A DNA stretch of 24,073 nt from Chaetoceros tenuissimus. Taxonomy: Eukaryota; Bacillariophyta; Thalassiosirophyceae; Chaetocerotales; Chaetocerotaceae. Location: positions 1 through 24,073 of the forward strand of contig BLLK01000015.1 of assembly GCA_021927905.1 (NCBI GenBank), in the 5' to 3' direction. Under the pieces are notes generated by a model, which made no database searches, was not told the origin of the DNA, and saw only the letters and a program-made list of their open reading frames with translations. Made by a program: the position numbers and the translations under genes. Of this stretch, positions 1 through 9,512 are shown one piece after another; positions within the stretch are counted from its first letter, which is position 1, and each line of letters opens with the position of its first letter.

Positions 1-1478
1 AAACCCTTCTTGTGCTCTATTTGTGCTTCTTTATATCGTCCAAGCTGATAGAGTGCACCACCTATGTTACTGTAGGAGTTAGCCACGTCTGCGTGCATTT
101 TGCCAAGAGCATGTTTTCGGATGTCCAAAGCTTTTTGAAATTGCTCTAATCCATCACTGTATCGATTCATTTTGGAATATAAAGAGCCAAGATTGTTATA
201 TGTAGATGCACATTCTGGACTATTCTTTCCCAAGACTTTTTCTCGTATCATTGCTGCTTTGGAGTATGCATCAATTGCTTCGTCAAATCGTTCCAAATGC
301 TTCAAATTCACACCTATGCTATTGTAGGTCGTTGCTGTACTTTCATGTTCTTCACCATGAATAACTTTGTGAATATCTAGAGCTTTCTCAAACAACTGCA
401 AGCTTTGATCTTTCTCTCCATACGAAATAAAATCTCTGCCACTACCGAATACAACCTCGCCAAATCCAAATCATGTTGTTTTTCTGATGAATTCCGTTCT
501 CTAGATTCTACTTCAAGTACAATTACTTGCTTCAACCAATCTCGAAGACAATCATTGACTGCATGATTCAACGTATCATATCCTGGTCCATTTTCTATTA
601 ATTTTAGAATCCGAACCCGATCTTCTTCCACGGATGCTTGTGCGTTTTCAACCTTTGTTTTTGCAAGAAAGGAATATAATTGATCAATACCCTCGGAAGA
701 ATTTTCCATTGCATTTAGAAATGCCTTCTTTTCATCTGGAGGCATTGTGATTGTTACTTTACAGTTCTTGTTTTCATTTGCGGTATAGAATTCAAACACA
801 CACCAAATTCTTGTCTACCAAGATATGAATAGTAAATGAGTATTTTAAAGAGTACATGGCATAGAAAAGATGAAGAAATAGATCTCATACTCAACTCACC
901 AGATAGAGAGGCTGAGTCCAAGGTGCAAACATGGCTACAATATGACCAATCTTTGTAACTCTTTGATGAAAGATATCTCGAAAATCTTCAAATGTAACAG
1001 CATCACTTTTATTCTTCATACTTTCCGCAACTTGATGTTGATTGATACAAAGACAGCAGATCCATACATATGTTCTCTTGGGATCTAAATTATGATTTGT
1101 ACAATAATCTACTAAGGTACTAGCGATATCTTGAATGGAATAACTCCAGCTATAGCTCAACATAATGTTTGCTGTCCCGACATTATCGTCTCCTTCCAGT
1201 GCATCGACATATGATAAACCGAGACGACCATCTTCAGGACAAATAGTATTGGCACCCTTACTTCGAATCACTCCATGAGAATCTGAATGTAAATCTTCAA
1301 TTTCGTATATTTTAGAATCTAGTGAAAGATTTATTTGTTGCACTTCTTCTAATAGACTTGTAGAGATGCAGTGTACACTGACTCCCTTTGGAGCTTCATC
1401 TGATGTGTCGATGTATTCTTCATCTTTGGATGAGACTTGAGGAGGCTTGGATATCGAGCAGCAGTTTGCATTTCCCAT
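1..1478 (-). CDS. TIR-like/TPR repeat protein (kinesin light chain-like), 3' end beyond window, probable frameshift
   Basis: Two exons, 1478-900 and 814-1, joined across an 85-bp GTGAGT...AG intron (899-815), phase 0. The junction restores a continuous PLYL|TRIWCVFEFYTA motif. The start is ATG at 1478. The N-terminus MGNANCCS looks like a myristoylation signal with adjacent palmitoylatable Cys6/Cys7. Residues about 80-225 form a conserved block (CPEDGR, SYVDALEG, IMLSYSWSY, TYVWICCLCINQH, RIWCVFE, ITMPP) resembling TIR-like domains that precede TPRs in algal proteins usually named kinesin light chain; Glu in WCVFE sits where TIR-type Glu would. Downstream are TPRs with motifs such as ATTYNSIGVNLKHLERFDEAI and STYNNLGSLYSKMNRY. 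The TPR frame shifts once near 411-419 within GAGAGAAAG, so the literal frame stops at 377 although the homology continues to base 1. Role: probably a membrane-bound TIR/TPR sensor or scaffold (inference). Confidence 0.72.
815..899 (-). other. Spliceosomal intron of the TIR-like/TPR gene
   Basis: The donor is CTG|GTGAGT at 899 and the acceptor is TTGGTAG| ending at 815. The intron is 85 bp and phase 0. Unspliced, the first exon would end two codons later at TGA. Splicing joins two halves of one conserved motif, which is strong support. Confidence 0.8.
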
Positions 1479-1971
1479 TTTGAATTGTCAGTGGTAATTA
1501 AAATTTGCTTCGTTGTTGCACATTTTGCTCTTGCTTGCTGAGCTGATGTCGAGAAGTTGAAGTTGAAGATCAAAGTTTAGGCTTCTCATCTCTATCATCC
1601 GTGCTTTATGAAGAAGTATTTGTGTTTTGCGTTCAAAAGGCAATTTTATATTCTAGAGATACTTATTTTCATTTGAATAATATTTATGTAAGCTTAGATT
1701 AATTATTCACTGCTGCATGTCATCATTTCCTCATATGCAGCAGTGTTTTCATCTCATCAGCATCAAGAAGCAACTCTTCTGTTCCTTCAACAAAAAGGAA
1801 CACACATTGGGATAGAGTCACTTTGGTAATTAATGTAAAACAAATATGGAGTAATGAGATGCATCGGGCTATGGCTAGTGTACTGGAAGTATTCATAATA
1901 GGCCAAGAACGTGAATCTAACTTCCAACAAGAACTAGAACAAGCTGCCAACCCATCCAAGAATGAACATTC
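1479..1971. other. Intergenic region, 5' flank of the TIR-like gene and 3' flank of the secreted gene
   Basis: Both neighbours are on the minus strand, so this holds the 3' UTR of the multi-exon secreted gene and the promoter and 5' UTR of the TIR-like/TPR gene. It is AT-rich. Short open frames on both strands have no recognisable composition. I see no RNA gene or repeat. Confidence 0.6.
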
Positions 1972-4900
1972 TTATACTCTTCCGCTCTCGTCCTCAATAG
2001 CACATGCACCACAAGATGCCTTGCACATATCACGGACTTCATCCAGAACACAATATGCATCCTTTCTTTTCTCAGCATTGAGTTTGTTCTTTGTAAGCCA
2101 AGCACAAGTCTCTCTCTTTTTCACATTGAGAAGAGTAAATGTGCCCTCCTTATCATCACATCCGGTACATGCTCCGCAAGTAGATTGACACAAGGACTTG
2201 ACTTCATCCATTACACAGTACTTGTTCTTTCTATAAGTGGTCTTGTCCTTGTTCCTGGTAAGCCAATCACACTCGACTTCTTCCATGATGTTGAAAAGTT
2301 GAAAGGTGCCAGACATATCATCGATGCAAGATGGTGTATCTTCTTTGTCAATTTTACCATCACTTGGAATTGAAGAAGGTGTCAAGGATGCAAAAGCAGA
2401 TGGTAGATCTGAAGGTGCAGCGGTCGGAGGCGGAAGACAACGATTCACGTTGGCATGGAAATTTAATCCATCAGGGCAGATGCATTCCAGACCAGACTCG
2501 GATGGGACAAAAGTGTTTTCACATCTACAAATAGCTTCAGTATGAGAAAGCACTTCACATTTACCTGCATTGCTACAAGTAATACCATTACATGGCCATG
2601 GTGGTTCTTCATAGACAATGGAAGCTTGAGACGAGACATTTTGAGTTTGTAGGATGTCGTTGCTAGAACTTGAAATACCATCATTGATATTTGTTGTGAT
2701 TGTGCCGCTGTTGACAGCTGTAGCTGGTGCGTTAACATTCACGTCTTGTTCAACATCCAAAGTACCTTGAAGAAATCTAGCAGAGTCTATTGCTCGAAGC
2801 TTTCTTGAAGAATTCGATACCACGGTACTTGTGATAGTGATACTATTTGCATCAATAGCAATACCCTCCGCGAGCAAAGCATCAGGAATTGAATCCTTTG
2901 TGATAGTTTCCAAATCTGCAATAAGATCTGCTAGGTCAGTCTCGTCGATACTTGCTGGAATCCCTGAAAATGTGATTTTCAAATCGTTGGATGAGAAGAG
3001 TGTTGGTGGCTGTTGTTGAAGCATGGTTTGGGAAGAGGAATCAATTTAAAGAATGTTAGAAATGAAATGTAGAGATGAGAATCTAAAAATTCCGAATAGA
3101 TACTTACTGTTAGTACAGTAACTTGTGCTGAACAAGTATCAGTTGCAATTCCATCGCTTACAGTCAAAGTGACATCTGTAGTTCCAAGATCATAAGGGCC
3201 AGCTGGAGTTGCAGAGAAACTTAAAGCGTCGCTGTCATCATCTGTAGATCCATTGTTGAAAGCACTTGCAGCAACAGTAGCTTGGGACGTATCATCTGCA
3301 TCGATAGAAACATTCTGGCAGATTGCATTCGGAGGAGAGTTCTATGTTTTGAAGTAAGTTTCAAAAGTAATGTGTAAAAATGAAGATTAGAAAATATTTC
3401 GTTGTGAATCAACACATAAACAGCAATTGGAATTGAAAAGAATATGTTATTCAGATCAAAGGTCATTGAATACTCACTTGATAGACAACCGAAACACTAG
3501 CAGTGTCTTGGACAATAGCACCACATGCGTCAGTAACTGCAAGAGTTACACTGCAAGTCGTTGGATTCGTACCAGAAGCAATACTGATATCCGCTTTGAG
3601 AGAGTTGCCATTTGTAATTGTAGCGCCAGGACAATTAGTGCTCCATGCATAGGTAAGTGTTGAGTCATCACTATCTGTTGCAGTTCCAGAAAGCTGTCCA
3701 TTTCCAGCGGTAATACCTGCAGCTAACAAAATATTGTATACACCACCAGCATTAACTTCTGGTAGTGCATTGATTGCAGTGACTTTAGATGTGCAAGTAT
3801 TTGATTTACCTGCAGCATCTTGAACCTTCAAGGTGACATCGCGAGTATTACCCACATCATCACATGTAAACGATACTGAACCTTCAATTTCCTCGCTATC
3901 GACTCCACAGTTATCACTTGCATTGCCCTTAATATCTGCAATAGTAAGTGTTCCAGAGCCAGAGGAAACAGCGATGCTGAAGTCGTTACAAGTAACCGTT
4001 GGAGCCTGGAAAGTTTTCAATTTGAAAATGTCAGTGACAATTGAAAGACTTGAATCTGAAAAGGAATTTATACAATAGATATTTGACTTACAGTATTATC
4101 AGTCACAGTAAGTTGTGCTGTGCAAGTATTACTTGCAGTTCCATCGCTTACAGTCAAAGTAACTTCTGTAGTTCCAAGATCATAAGAACCTGATTGATCT
4201 ACAGAGAAACTTAAATTGTCGCCATCAACATCAGTAGAACCATTGTTGAAAGCACTTGCTTCAACCGATGCTTGGCAAGTATTATCTGCATCGACAGAAA
4301 CATTCTGGCAGATTGCATTTGGATCAGAATTAGGCTATAGAACAATCAAAGCAACGAAATGAGTTATGGGAATACTATTTGAAGCGGAAATAAAATAAAT
4401 TTGAATCAAATTAAGTTGGATACTTACTGATACGGTGAAGTCTCTTGAAACAAAGAATCCAAAATTGTAGCCATTGACTTTGAATTTTTCAACACCATCA
4501 ACAGAAACTTTGAAAAAACCTTCACAACGAGAACAGAGGCAAAATCCATCTCCATATCTATCATAGATTGTAAAGGTATAATCTCCAGCAGGCAAACAAT
4601 TAGACCAAGTATGAACCCCATCATGAGTGAGACTATATGTTCCTACAGAAGCAACAGCAGTAGAAGTGCCTGCATTGAATATCTTCCAAGATGTTTCACC
4701 AGGATATCTATCAGCATCAATGGTAACAACAACATCACTTTCGCCAGCAGCACATCCTTGCAGAACTCTTTCTCCTCTCAAATTGAGATTTCCATCATTT
4801 CCTACAGCTCCTCCTGTATACACATCAGAAGAGGCAACATCATCCTTTGCAGTTTGTAAACTGGACTCTGAAATGGGAGAGCTGCGAGAAATTGCATCCT

Positions 4901-5091
4901 ATTGATGTGTTGTGTTTTTTGAGTTTATTGAATGGCGGAGGACAATCGAAAAGATTTAGAAAAAGGTAGACAAAAAGGGAAGGAAAAGAAGCTAAAGTAC
5001 TTACATCCTCATTATTCTTTGGAAAAGATGAAAGTGCCGATGCTGCTGGAAGAGTCAATCCAACCAAAAAGAGAAAGCAATTCAATTTCAT
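1972..5091 (-). CDS. Secreted modular adhesion-like protein with HYR/PKD repeats, EGF-like region and two ShKT-like modules (six exons)
   Basis: Exons: 5091-5005, 4898-4428, 4334-4092, 4005-3478, 3341-3108, 3009-1972. Introns are 106, 93, 86, 136 and 98 bp, all GTRAGT...AG and phase 0. The spliced product is about 866 residues. Residues 1-19 are a signal peptide (hydrophobic core, cleavage after AASA). Exon 2 encodes a Cys-containing beta-type module (RYPGETSWKI, YDRYGDGFC). Exons 3 and 5 each encode one HYR-like repeat (PNAICQNVS, LTVSDG, Cys pair). Exon 4 holds another HYR-like unit plus a PKD-like unit (ATDSDDSTLTYAWS). Exon 6 has a Ser/Thr/Asn-rich stretch, an EGF-like Cys-rich region (CNGITCSNAGKC), a Pro/Ser linker and two ShKT-like modules ending C-x8-C-x3-C-x2-C. 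Such proteins are usually extracellular or cell-wall associated; adhesion or binding is inferred. There is no transmembrane segment. Confidence 0.8.
3108..4334 (-). repeat. Duplicated HYR-like exon (exons 3 and 5)
   Basis: Exon 3 (4334-4092, 81 codons) and exon 5 (3341-3108, 78 codons) encode the same module. Both carry PNAICQNVS, SAFNNGSTD and YDLGTT followed by VTLTVSDG, at about three-quarters amino-acid identity by eye. Nucleotide similarity is also obvious. Exon 4 (4005-3478) lies between them and holds more divergent units. One Cys of exon 3 (DNTCQ) is Ser in exon 5 (DDTSQ). Confidence 0.85.
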
Positions 5092-6987
5092 TTTGAATAT
5101 AGTTGTAAACCTATTTTAAAAGAAAATGAAAGAAGCAGTGTTAGATTGCGTTGAATTCATTCAAATTGGACTGTAGAATTTTTCGGAGAAATTCAATCCA
5201 CCTCATCTCTCTCCTCAATTTGAAACAGCAGTACACGATGATTCCGTATGGAAGCTGACTTGTTCAGACCTCACGCTCTTCAGACTGTAGGCATAGGAAG
5301 AGATCTCTTTGTCACTCATTTGAAACTCACTTTGAAAAGATAAATTCGAGTGATATCAAATGATGCAGTATTAATTTATGGCATGAGAATATGAATGATG
5401 AAAAGGAATCCATGAAACAAAAGATGTGTTACTTCCTGGATTGAGCCAGCACTTTTTTGTTCAGCCCAAAGCACGCTTGATGTCTATCGACATTTGTGAA
5501 TGGTATAAACTATACATACAGGATCAAAGTATGTGGAGGAGGTGTCATGAACGCATGTGAATTTTGAAACACGTGCTATTGACAATGTCCTGAAAAGCTG
5601 GAAGACGAAAAGGCATACATTCTCTTGGAGGAAGGAAGGAAAAGTGTGCTTTCTTGTTGTGTTGTATGGTGCATGGTAAATGGTAACAGGGGAGAAAAAC
5701 ACCAAGTGTTTAAGGGGCTCCAGCTGCTGTCTAATGTGATTATGAATGGAATTTAAGCCAGCTCCATTCAATTCAAATAGATTTTCACACCCGTTGGCTT
5801 CAGATGCATATTTTGGTTGTTTGATGGGGGAGAAAAGAAGCATTGATCGAGGCAATATAGACTTAGCACCAGGAACGAGAAGTGCTACATGTTCTTCTTC
5901 TTGCTTGGGCATCATCAGCTCTTTGGATCTATGCGCTGGGGGCTTTTGGAGCTGTAGCAAAATGATCGGAAAAGGACTTTCTTTAGGACGGGAGGGGAAA
6001 GAAAAGAGCATAGATACTAGCCTCAGCAGGCAGGATGGATGAAGTGACCATGACTGCTAGCTACTGCATGAATTGCTGTCGTCTTCTAAAGGGCGACTCT
6101 CCAGATACGCTTTCGACTGGTTGGACGTAGCAGAATGATTCGGAATAAGCTTTACAATCTAAATCCTCGAAATATAGACAGCATCTAGCTATGCGTGAGC
6201 GACAACTATGCATCGTCTATGAGGGTAATGGAAGAGCAAGATCATGGTCTTCATGAGAGAGGAGTAGGCTGTGCTTCTGAATATTTTTTGTACTCTTGTC
6301 TTCATTCATTCTTGTGATGACGACGTAGAAAATATTGTTGCTTCGCCCATTAGTATGCCTCAATTCATTGGAGTGACAACGAAGAAAGCAAGAAGAGGTT
6401 TTTGGAAATCGTGATGCCTTGTTTGTTGCGTCATTCAAACAAGAAGGATGGCGAGGAGACTCAAGAATTAGGAAAATACACAAACCTTCATCCTTTTTAA
6501 GTCAGACATATGAATATTGAATGAACAACGACTTATCGATAAAGTTGCATAGCGACTATGATGTACATTCCTTCCTAGCCTTTCATAGTAGCCACTAAAG
6601 TTAAATCGTTAAATCCATATATAAAACAAATCGTTATTGATTTGTCTCTCTTCTAGTTAGCACCCAAGCTTACTTATAAAAAAAATAGAAGTATTCTTGC
6701 CAAACTGTCTCGTCTTTTTCACTAAAGCAAAGGTGTCATCTAATAAAGAGTAATCTATAATTCGAATGAGAATATGTTTACTGAACGGAAACCTAATCAA
6801 CTAGACGACAAAATCTAATCCTTGGGATATATAGTATACATTTTCTACTCTAATTAAATATTGCAAAGTCTTATGTATATATCACAAAAATTTTATCTAT
6901 GTATCATTGATCATGAAATGTAATATGTACAAGTTCCCAGTTTAGTTCTTTCTCCAATTTATCGAGCTTCGTTCCAAATATCTTCAT
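5092..6987. other. 1.9 kb region without a convincing gene
   Basis: The right part is the 3' flank of the unknown gene at 6988-7710; the left part is the promoter of the secreted gene starting at 5091. It holds one 175-codon open frame (5484-6011, minus) and an overlapping 98-codon frame on the plus strand (5746-6042). Neither has recognisable domains or convincing composition. Two short stretches, near 5952 (gtagcaaaatgatcggaa) and 6128 (gtagcagaatgattcggaa), are similar and may be an old repeat. About 6600-6960 is very AT-rich. Confidence 0.5.
5484..6011 (-). CDS. Doubtful 175-codon open frame, unknown
   Basis: An ATG at 6011 opens 175 codons, long for chance in AT-rich DNA. The product is Pro/Phe/Leu/His-rich with no motif, repeat, signal peptide or clear membrane span that I recognise. 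It could be a lineage-specific protein, an exon of an unrecognised gene or part of a non-coding transcript. I think it is more likely not translated. Confidence 0.15.
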   Translation of the reverse strand: MLFSFPSRPKESPFPIILLQLQKPPAHRSKELMMPKQEEEHVALLVPGAKSILPRSMLLFSPIKQPKYASEANGCENLFELNGAGLNSIHNHIRQQLEPLKHLVFFSPVTIYHAPYNTTRKHTFPSFLQENVCLFVFQLFRTLSIARVSKFTCVHDTSSTYFDPVCIVYTIHKCR

Positions 6988-7710
6988 CTATTCAATTCTC
7001 AAAGATGAAAAGTCTTTCCCAAAAGAAAGACAATCAACATCATCACGAATATCAAACATTGATGAAGCTACTTTATTTCCCAGACAATGTGTCATCCTCG
7101 TAATACCCTTTCTAGGCCTCTGTAGACGATTCTTTCGTTTGCTCTGCAACCTAGATATACAATATTTTTTCACATCAAGTGATGGCAGATTCAGTTCCAA
7201 TTTACTGTTCTTCATCAGCTGATGTTGATGAAATATTGCATCTTCCACTTCATCGTGTTTATCATCCGTAGGAGTAGTCGCTATTTCTTGTTCCTTCTTC
7301 GAGCCCTCATACTTTGTCAAGATCCTAGTCGACGACAAATTCTTCATTCTCTTTTGAGAATATCGTTCATTCAAAGTATTTGAAAATGCATTTCGAAACA
7401 AATCTTTGAGAGAGTCCATATCTACATTTCTTCTCATCATGGAAATCTTGACTTGTCCAATACGTTCATGTGTCGTTCTCACACTTGCTTCTTCATAGTA
7501 CACATCGTATCTGGTGCTGCTACTAGGTATATTTGATTCTTCATCTATATCCATGGAATCCAACTTTCGTTTCTTTGAAGAGGTCGATATAGATGAATCG
7601 ATGCGAGTACTTTGAAACGAAATGAGTTTGTTTGGTTTGTCAAATGCAATTTCCGATAAGCCACTGAGACAAGCAGCAATTCTCACTTGTTGCAATTGTA
7701 GAGATGACAT
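6988..7710 (-). CDS. Hypothetical basic nuclear-type protein
   Basis: A 240-residue single-exon frame starts at ATG 7710. I do not recognise a family. It has a classical monopartite nuclear localisation signal (SSKKRKLDSM, about residues 45-54) followed by an acidic stretch (DIDEES). A second basic patch (SKRKNRLQRPRKG) lies near residue 200. The chain is rich in Ser, Lys and Asp with little hydrophobic core, suggesting much disorder. There is no signal peptide or membrane segment. A nuclear location is inferred from the basic motifs only. It lies about 250 bp downstream of the PI-PLC-like gene on the same strand, with no sign of co-transcription. Confidence 0.55.
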   Translation of the reverse strand: MSSLQLQQVRIAACLSGLSEIAFDKPNKLISFQSTRIDSSISTSSKKRKLDSMDIDEESNIPSSSTRYDVYYEEASVRTTHERIGQVKISMMRRNVDMDSLKDLFRNAFSNTLNERYSQKRMKNLSSTRILTKYEGSKKEQEIATTPTDDKHDEVEDAIFHQHQLMKNSKLELNLPSLDVKKYCISRLQSKRKNRLQRPRKGITRMTHCLGNKVASSMFDIRDDVDCLSFGKDFSSLRIE

Positions 7711-7963
7711 AGCTCGCTATATAAAGTAGAATATTTCAAATAGAAGTTCGTAATGATGTAATGATGCTGAGAAAACATGTAAGTGAATTAAAAGAAAGAA
7801 TCAAGTGTCACGACGTCATCACAGAATTCTAAAAAAAGAATAATTCAACGTTCGTCGTGTCTTGTACGAGTAGAAAGATGTCAAATTTCATATCTGGCCA
7901 AATTAGCTATGTCACATTTTATTGAAAAACTTTCAAAACGAGTATCGTCATAATAAATCTATT

Positions 7964-9220
7964 TTACAACTTTCTTCTATTAGCTCTATCAGCATTTACC
8001 TCATTCGCAAATTCCACAACCTCTCCTCTTTGCCAATAATCAATATTGATGAAATTCACCTCATCATTCATTCTACTCTCGCATGCATTCAACATTTCAT
8101 ATAAATGCGCTTTGGAATTCAATGTATCACTGGATGGTCCAGATGGACCATACCATGCAGTCACAAAATTATTCAAACTATAAAAATGCTTTTTACCACT
8201 TGCTCCTCTACGAATAGAACATGAATTGGCATAATCCTTGACTGCATTGACATCGTCATAATCCCAATTATTTCCTTGAATGTAATCAAACCAATCATAA
8301 ATCTTTGGCGTACATCCATTGCCACCTGGACAATTATATACATGATTATGTTGAAATAAAATCAACTGCTTCCCTTGCGAAGTCAATGTCGATAGAGTAG
8401 GCCATTGAGCATTGGATCCAGGATATTGATAGACTTTATTCTCAAAGCCATTGACATTGGTCAATACATTCCATAATTCACTTGGCGATGGTGTCCCTAC
8501 ACTAATTTCAAAATTGATGATAATCACATCGTTTGGATTTGTATCTAAGAACGATATGAGATTCGTGGCTACTTCTGTAATATCCCGATTGCCGAGGTTG
8601 ATTCCTCCATGACAGAATTTCAATTCCCCTGAATTACTTTTACATACATCGAGCATCAATCCACGATAACCAGCTTCCAAAGCTTGTTCCAATGGTTCAT
8701 TATGATTTTGTAACGGTGCTGTATCATGATTGGCATTGTGCAACATTGGAAATAACAATTCATTCACTTTCATCGAACAATTACTCTCGAGTCCGTTACA
8801 TTTTGGAGTGGAAGAAGTTGGCGTGCAGTAATTGCAAGCTACAGGACATTTCTTTTTGAATGTAAATTTATCGCACCATTTGTCAGGGTTAGACTCAGCA
8901 TGTGAGCAACTTCGTACTTTTTCCCATTTGGTGCCTTTTGCAAGTGTAAAGGATCCCGATACGTCGATGCAAAATTCTGCATTGGAGGCGGAACCGCAGA
9001 GTGCACAGGATTTGGGACAGTTTTCTCTGACGATTGATTTGTAATTGCAGAAATGTGGAAATTTACGTAAAATCTGATTGCAATTCTTTTTGAAATCTGG
9101 TTTCTTTGTTGAAAGTTGAAATTGTTCTGTTGTTTTATCTTCGCAAACTTGAGCAAAAGATGAATGGAGAAGGAAGGCTCCTATTGAAAGTAGCAGTAGG
9201 ATATGTTGAATGGTAGTCAT
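7964..9220 (-). CDS. Secreted PI-PLC X-domain protein with two ShKT-like modules
   Basis: This is a 418-residue single-exon protein. Residues 1-23 form a signal peptide (LLLLSIGAFLLHSSFA). Two six-Cys ShKT-like modules follow (about 26-75 and 84-132), each ending C-x8/9-C-x3-C-x2-C. The rest is a PI-PLC X-type TIM barrel: MLHNANHD (His161 and His165), GYRGLMLDV (Asp191), LKFCHGG (His204) and DVIIINFEIS (Glu238). These match the two-histidine layout of metal-independent, bacterial-type PI-PLC X domains that cleave phosphoinositides or GPI anchors by transphosphorylation. No Y, C2 or PH domain is present, so it is not a canonical eukaryotic signalling PLC. It presumably acts outside the cell or in the secretory route; its substrate is unknown. 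Extra Cys (CNGLESNC, YNCPGGNGC) support an oxidising compartment. Confidence 0.82.
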   Translation of the reverse strand: MTTIQHILLLLSIGAFLLHSSFAQVCEDKTTEQFQLSTKKPDFKKNCNQILRKFPHFCNYKSIVRENCPKSCALCGSASNAEFCIDVSGSFTLAKGTKWEKVRSCSHAESNPDKWCDKFTFKKKCPVACNYCTPTSSTPKCNGLESNCSMKVNELLFPMLHNANHDTAPLQNHNEPLEQALEAGYRGLMLDVCKSNSGELKFCHGGINLGNRDITEVATNLISFLDTNPNDVIIINFEISVGTPSPSELWNVLTNVNGFENKVYQYPGSNAQWPTLSTLTSQGKQLILFQHNHVYNCPGGNGCTPKIYDWFDYIQGNNWDYDDVNAVKDYANSCSIRRGASGKKHFYSLNNFVTAWYGPSGPSSDTLNSKAHLYEMLNACESRMNDEVNFINIDYWQRGEVVEFANEVNADRANRRKL

Positions 9221-9512
9221 TGGATAAATATATGTTTGTAAATCTTTTTTTACTAGTTCACATTTTGTCTGCAGTACATTGATACATATCTTGGCAAAAG
9301 AAAGATGCGCCGAGAAGAAAAAGACTTTGTGATCAAATGAAATTTCAGACTCAACGCATAGCTAAATTGGTCGATATGGCAAGAATTTAGCTTGGACGAA
9401 AAAGAGAGATTTTCATTTCATCTTTTATTGTTCAGCGCATTTAAAAAGTGCTATATACCAACATTGTTACAGAAAGAATTATATAAATTCATATTTTTAT
9501 ATTGATTTGAAT

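Noticed and set aside
1917-2105. Minus-strand frame overlapping the last exon of the secreted gene
   Set aside because: It is an out-of-frame shadow of the Cys-rich C-terminus and continues into the 3' UTR.
1823-2188. Plus-strand open frame of 121 codons
   Set aside because: It is antisense to the strongly supported ShKT-encoding exon; composition is not protein-like.
2979-3024. ATG at 3024 as the start of a separate gene
   Set aside because: An in-phase acceptor at 3010 joins the downstream frame to the preceding exons, giving one continuous secreted protein; the ATG lies in the intron.
7808-7825. CRE-like ACGTCA motif upstream of the unknown gene, and others near 11026, 20435 and 21582
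   Set aside because: Diatom CO2/cAMP-responsive elements use this hexamer, but about a dozen copies are expected by chance in 24 kb on both strands; no clustering was seen.
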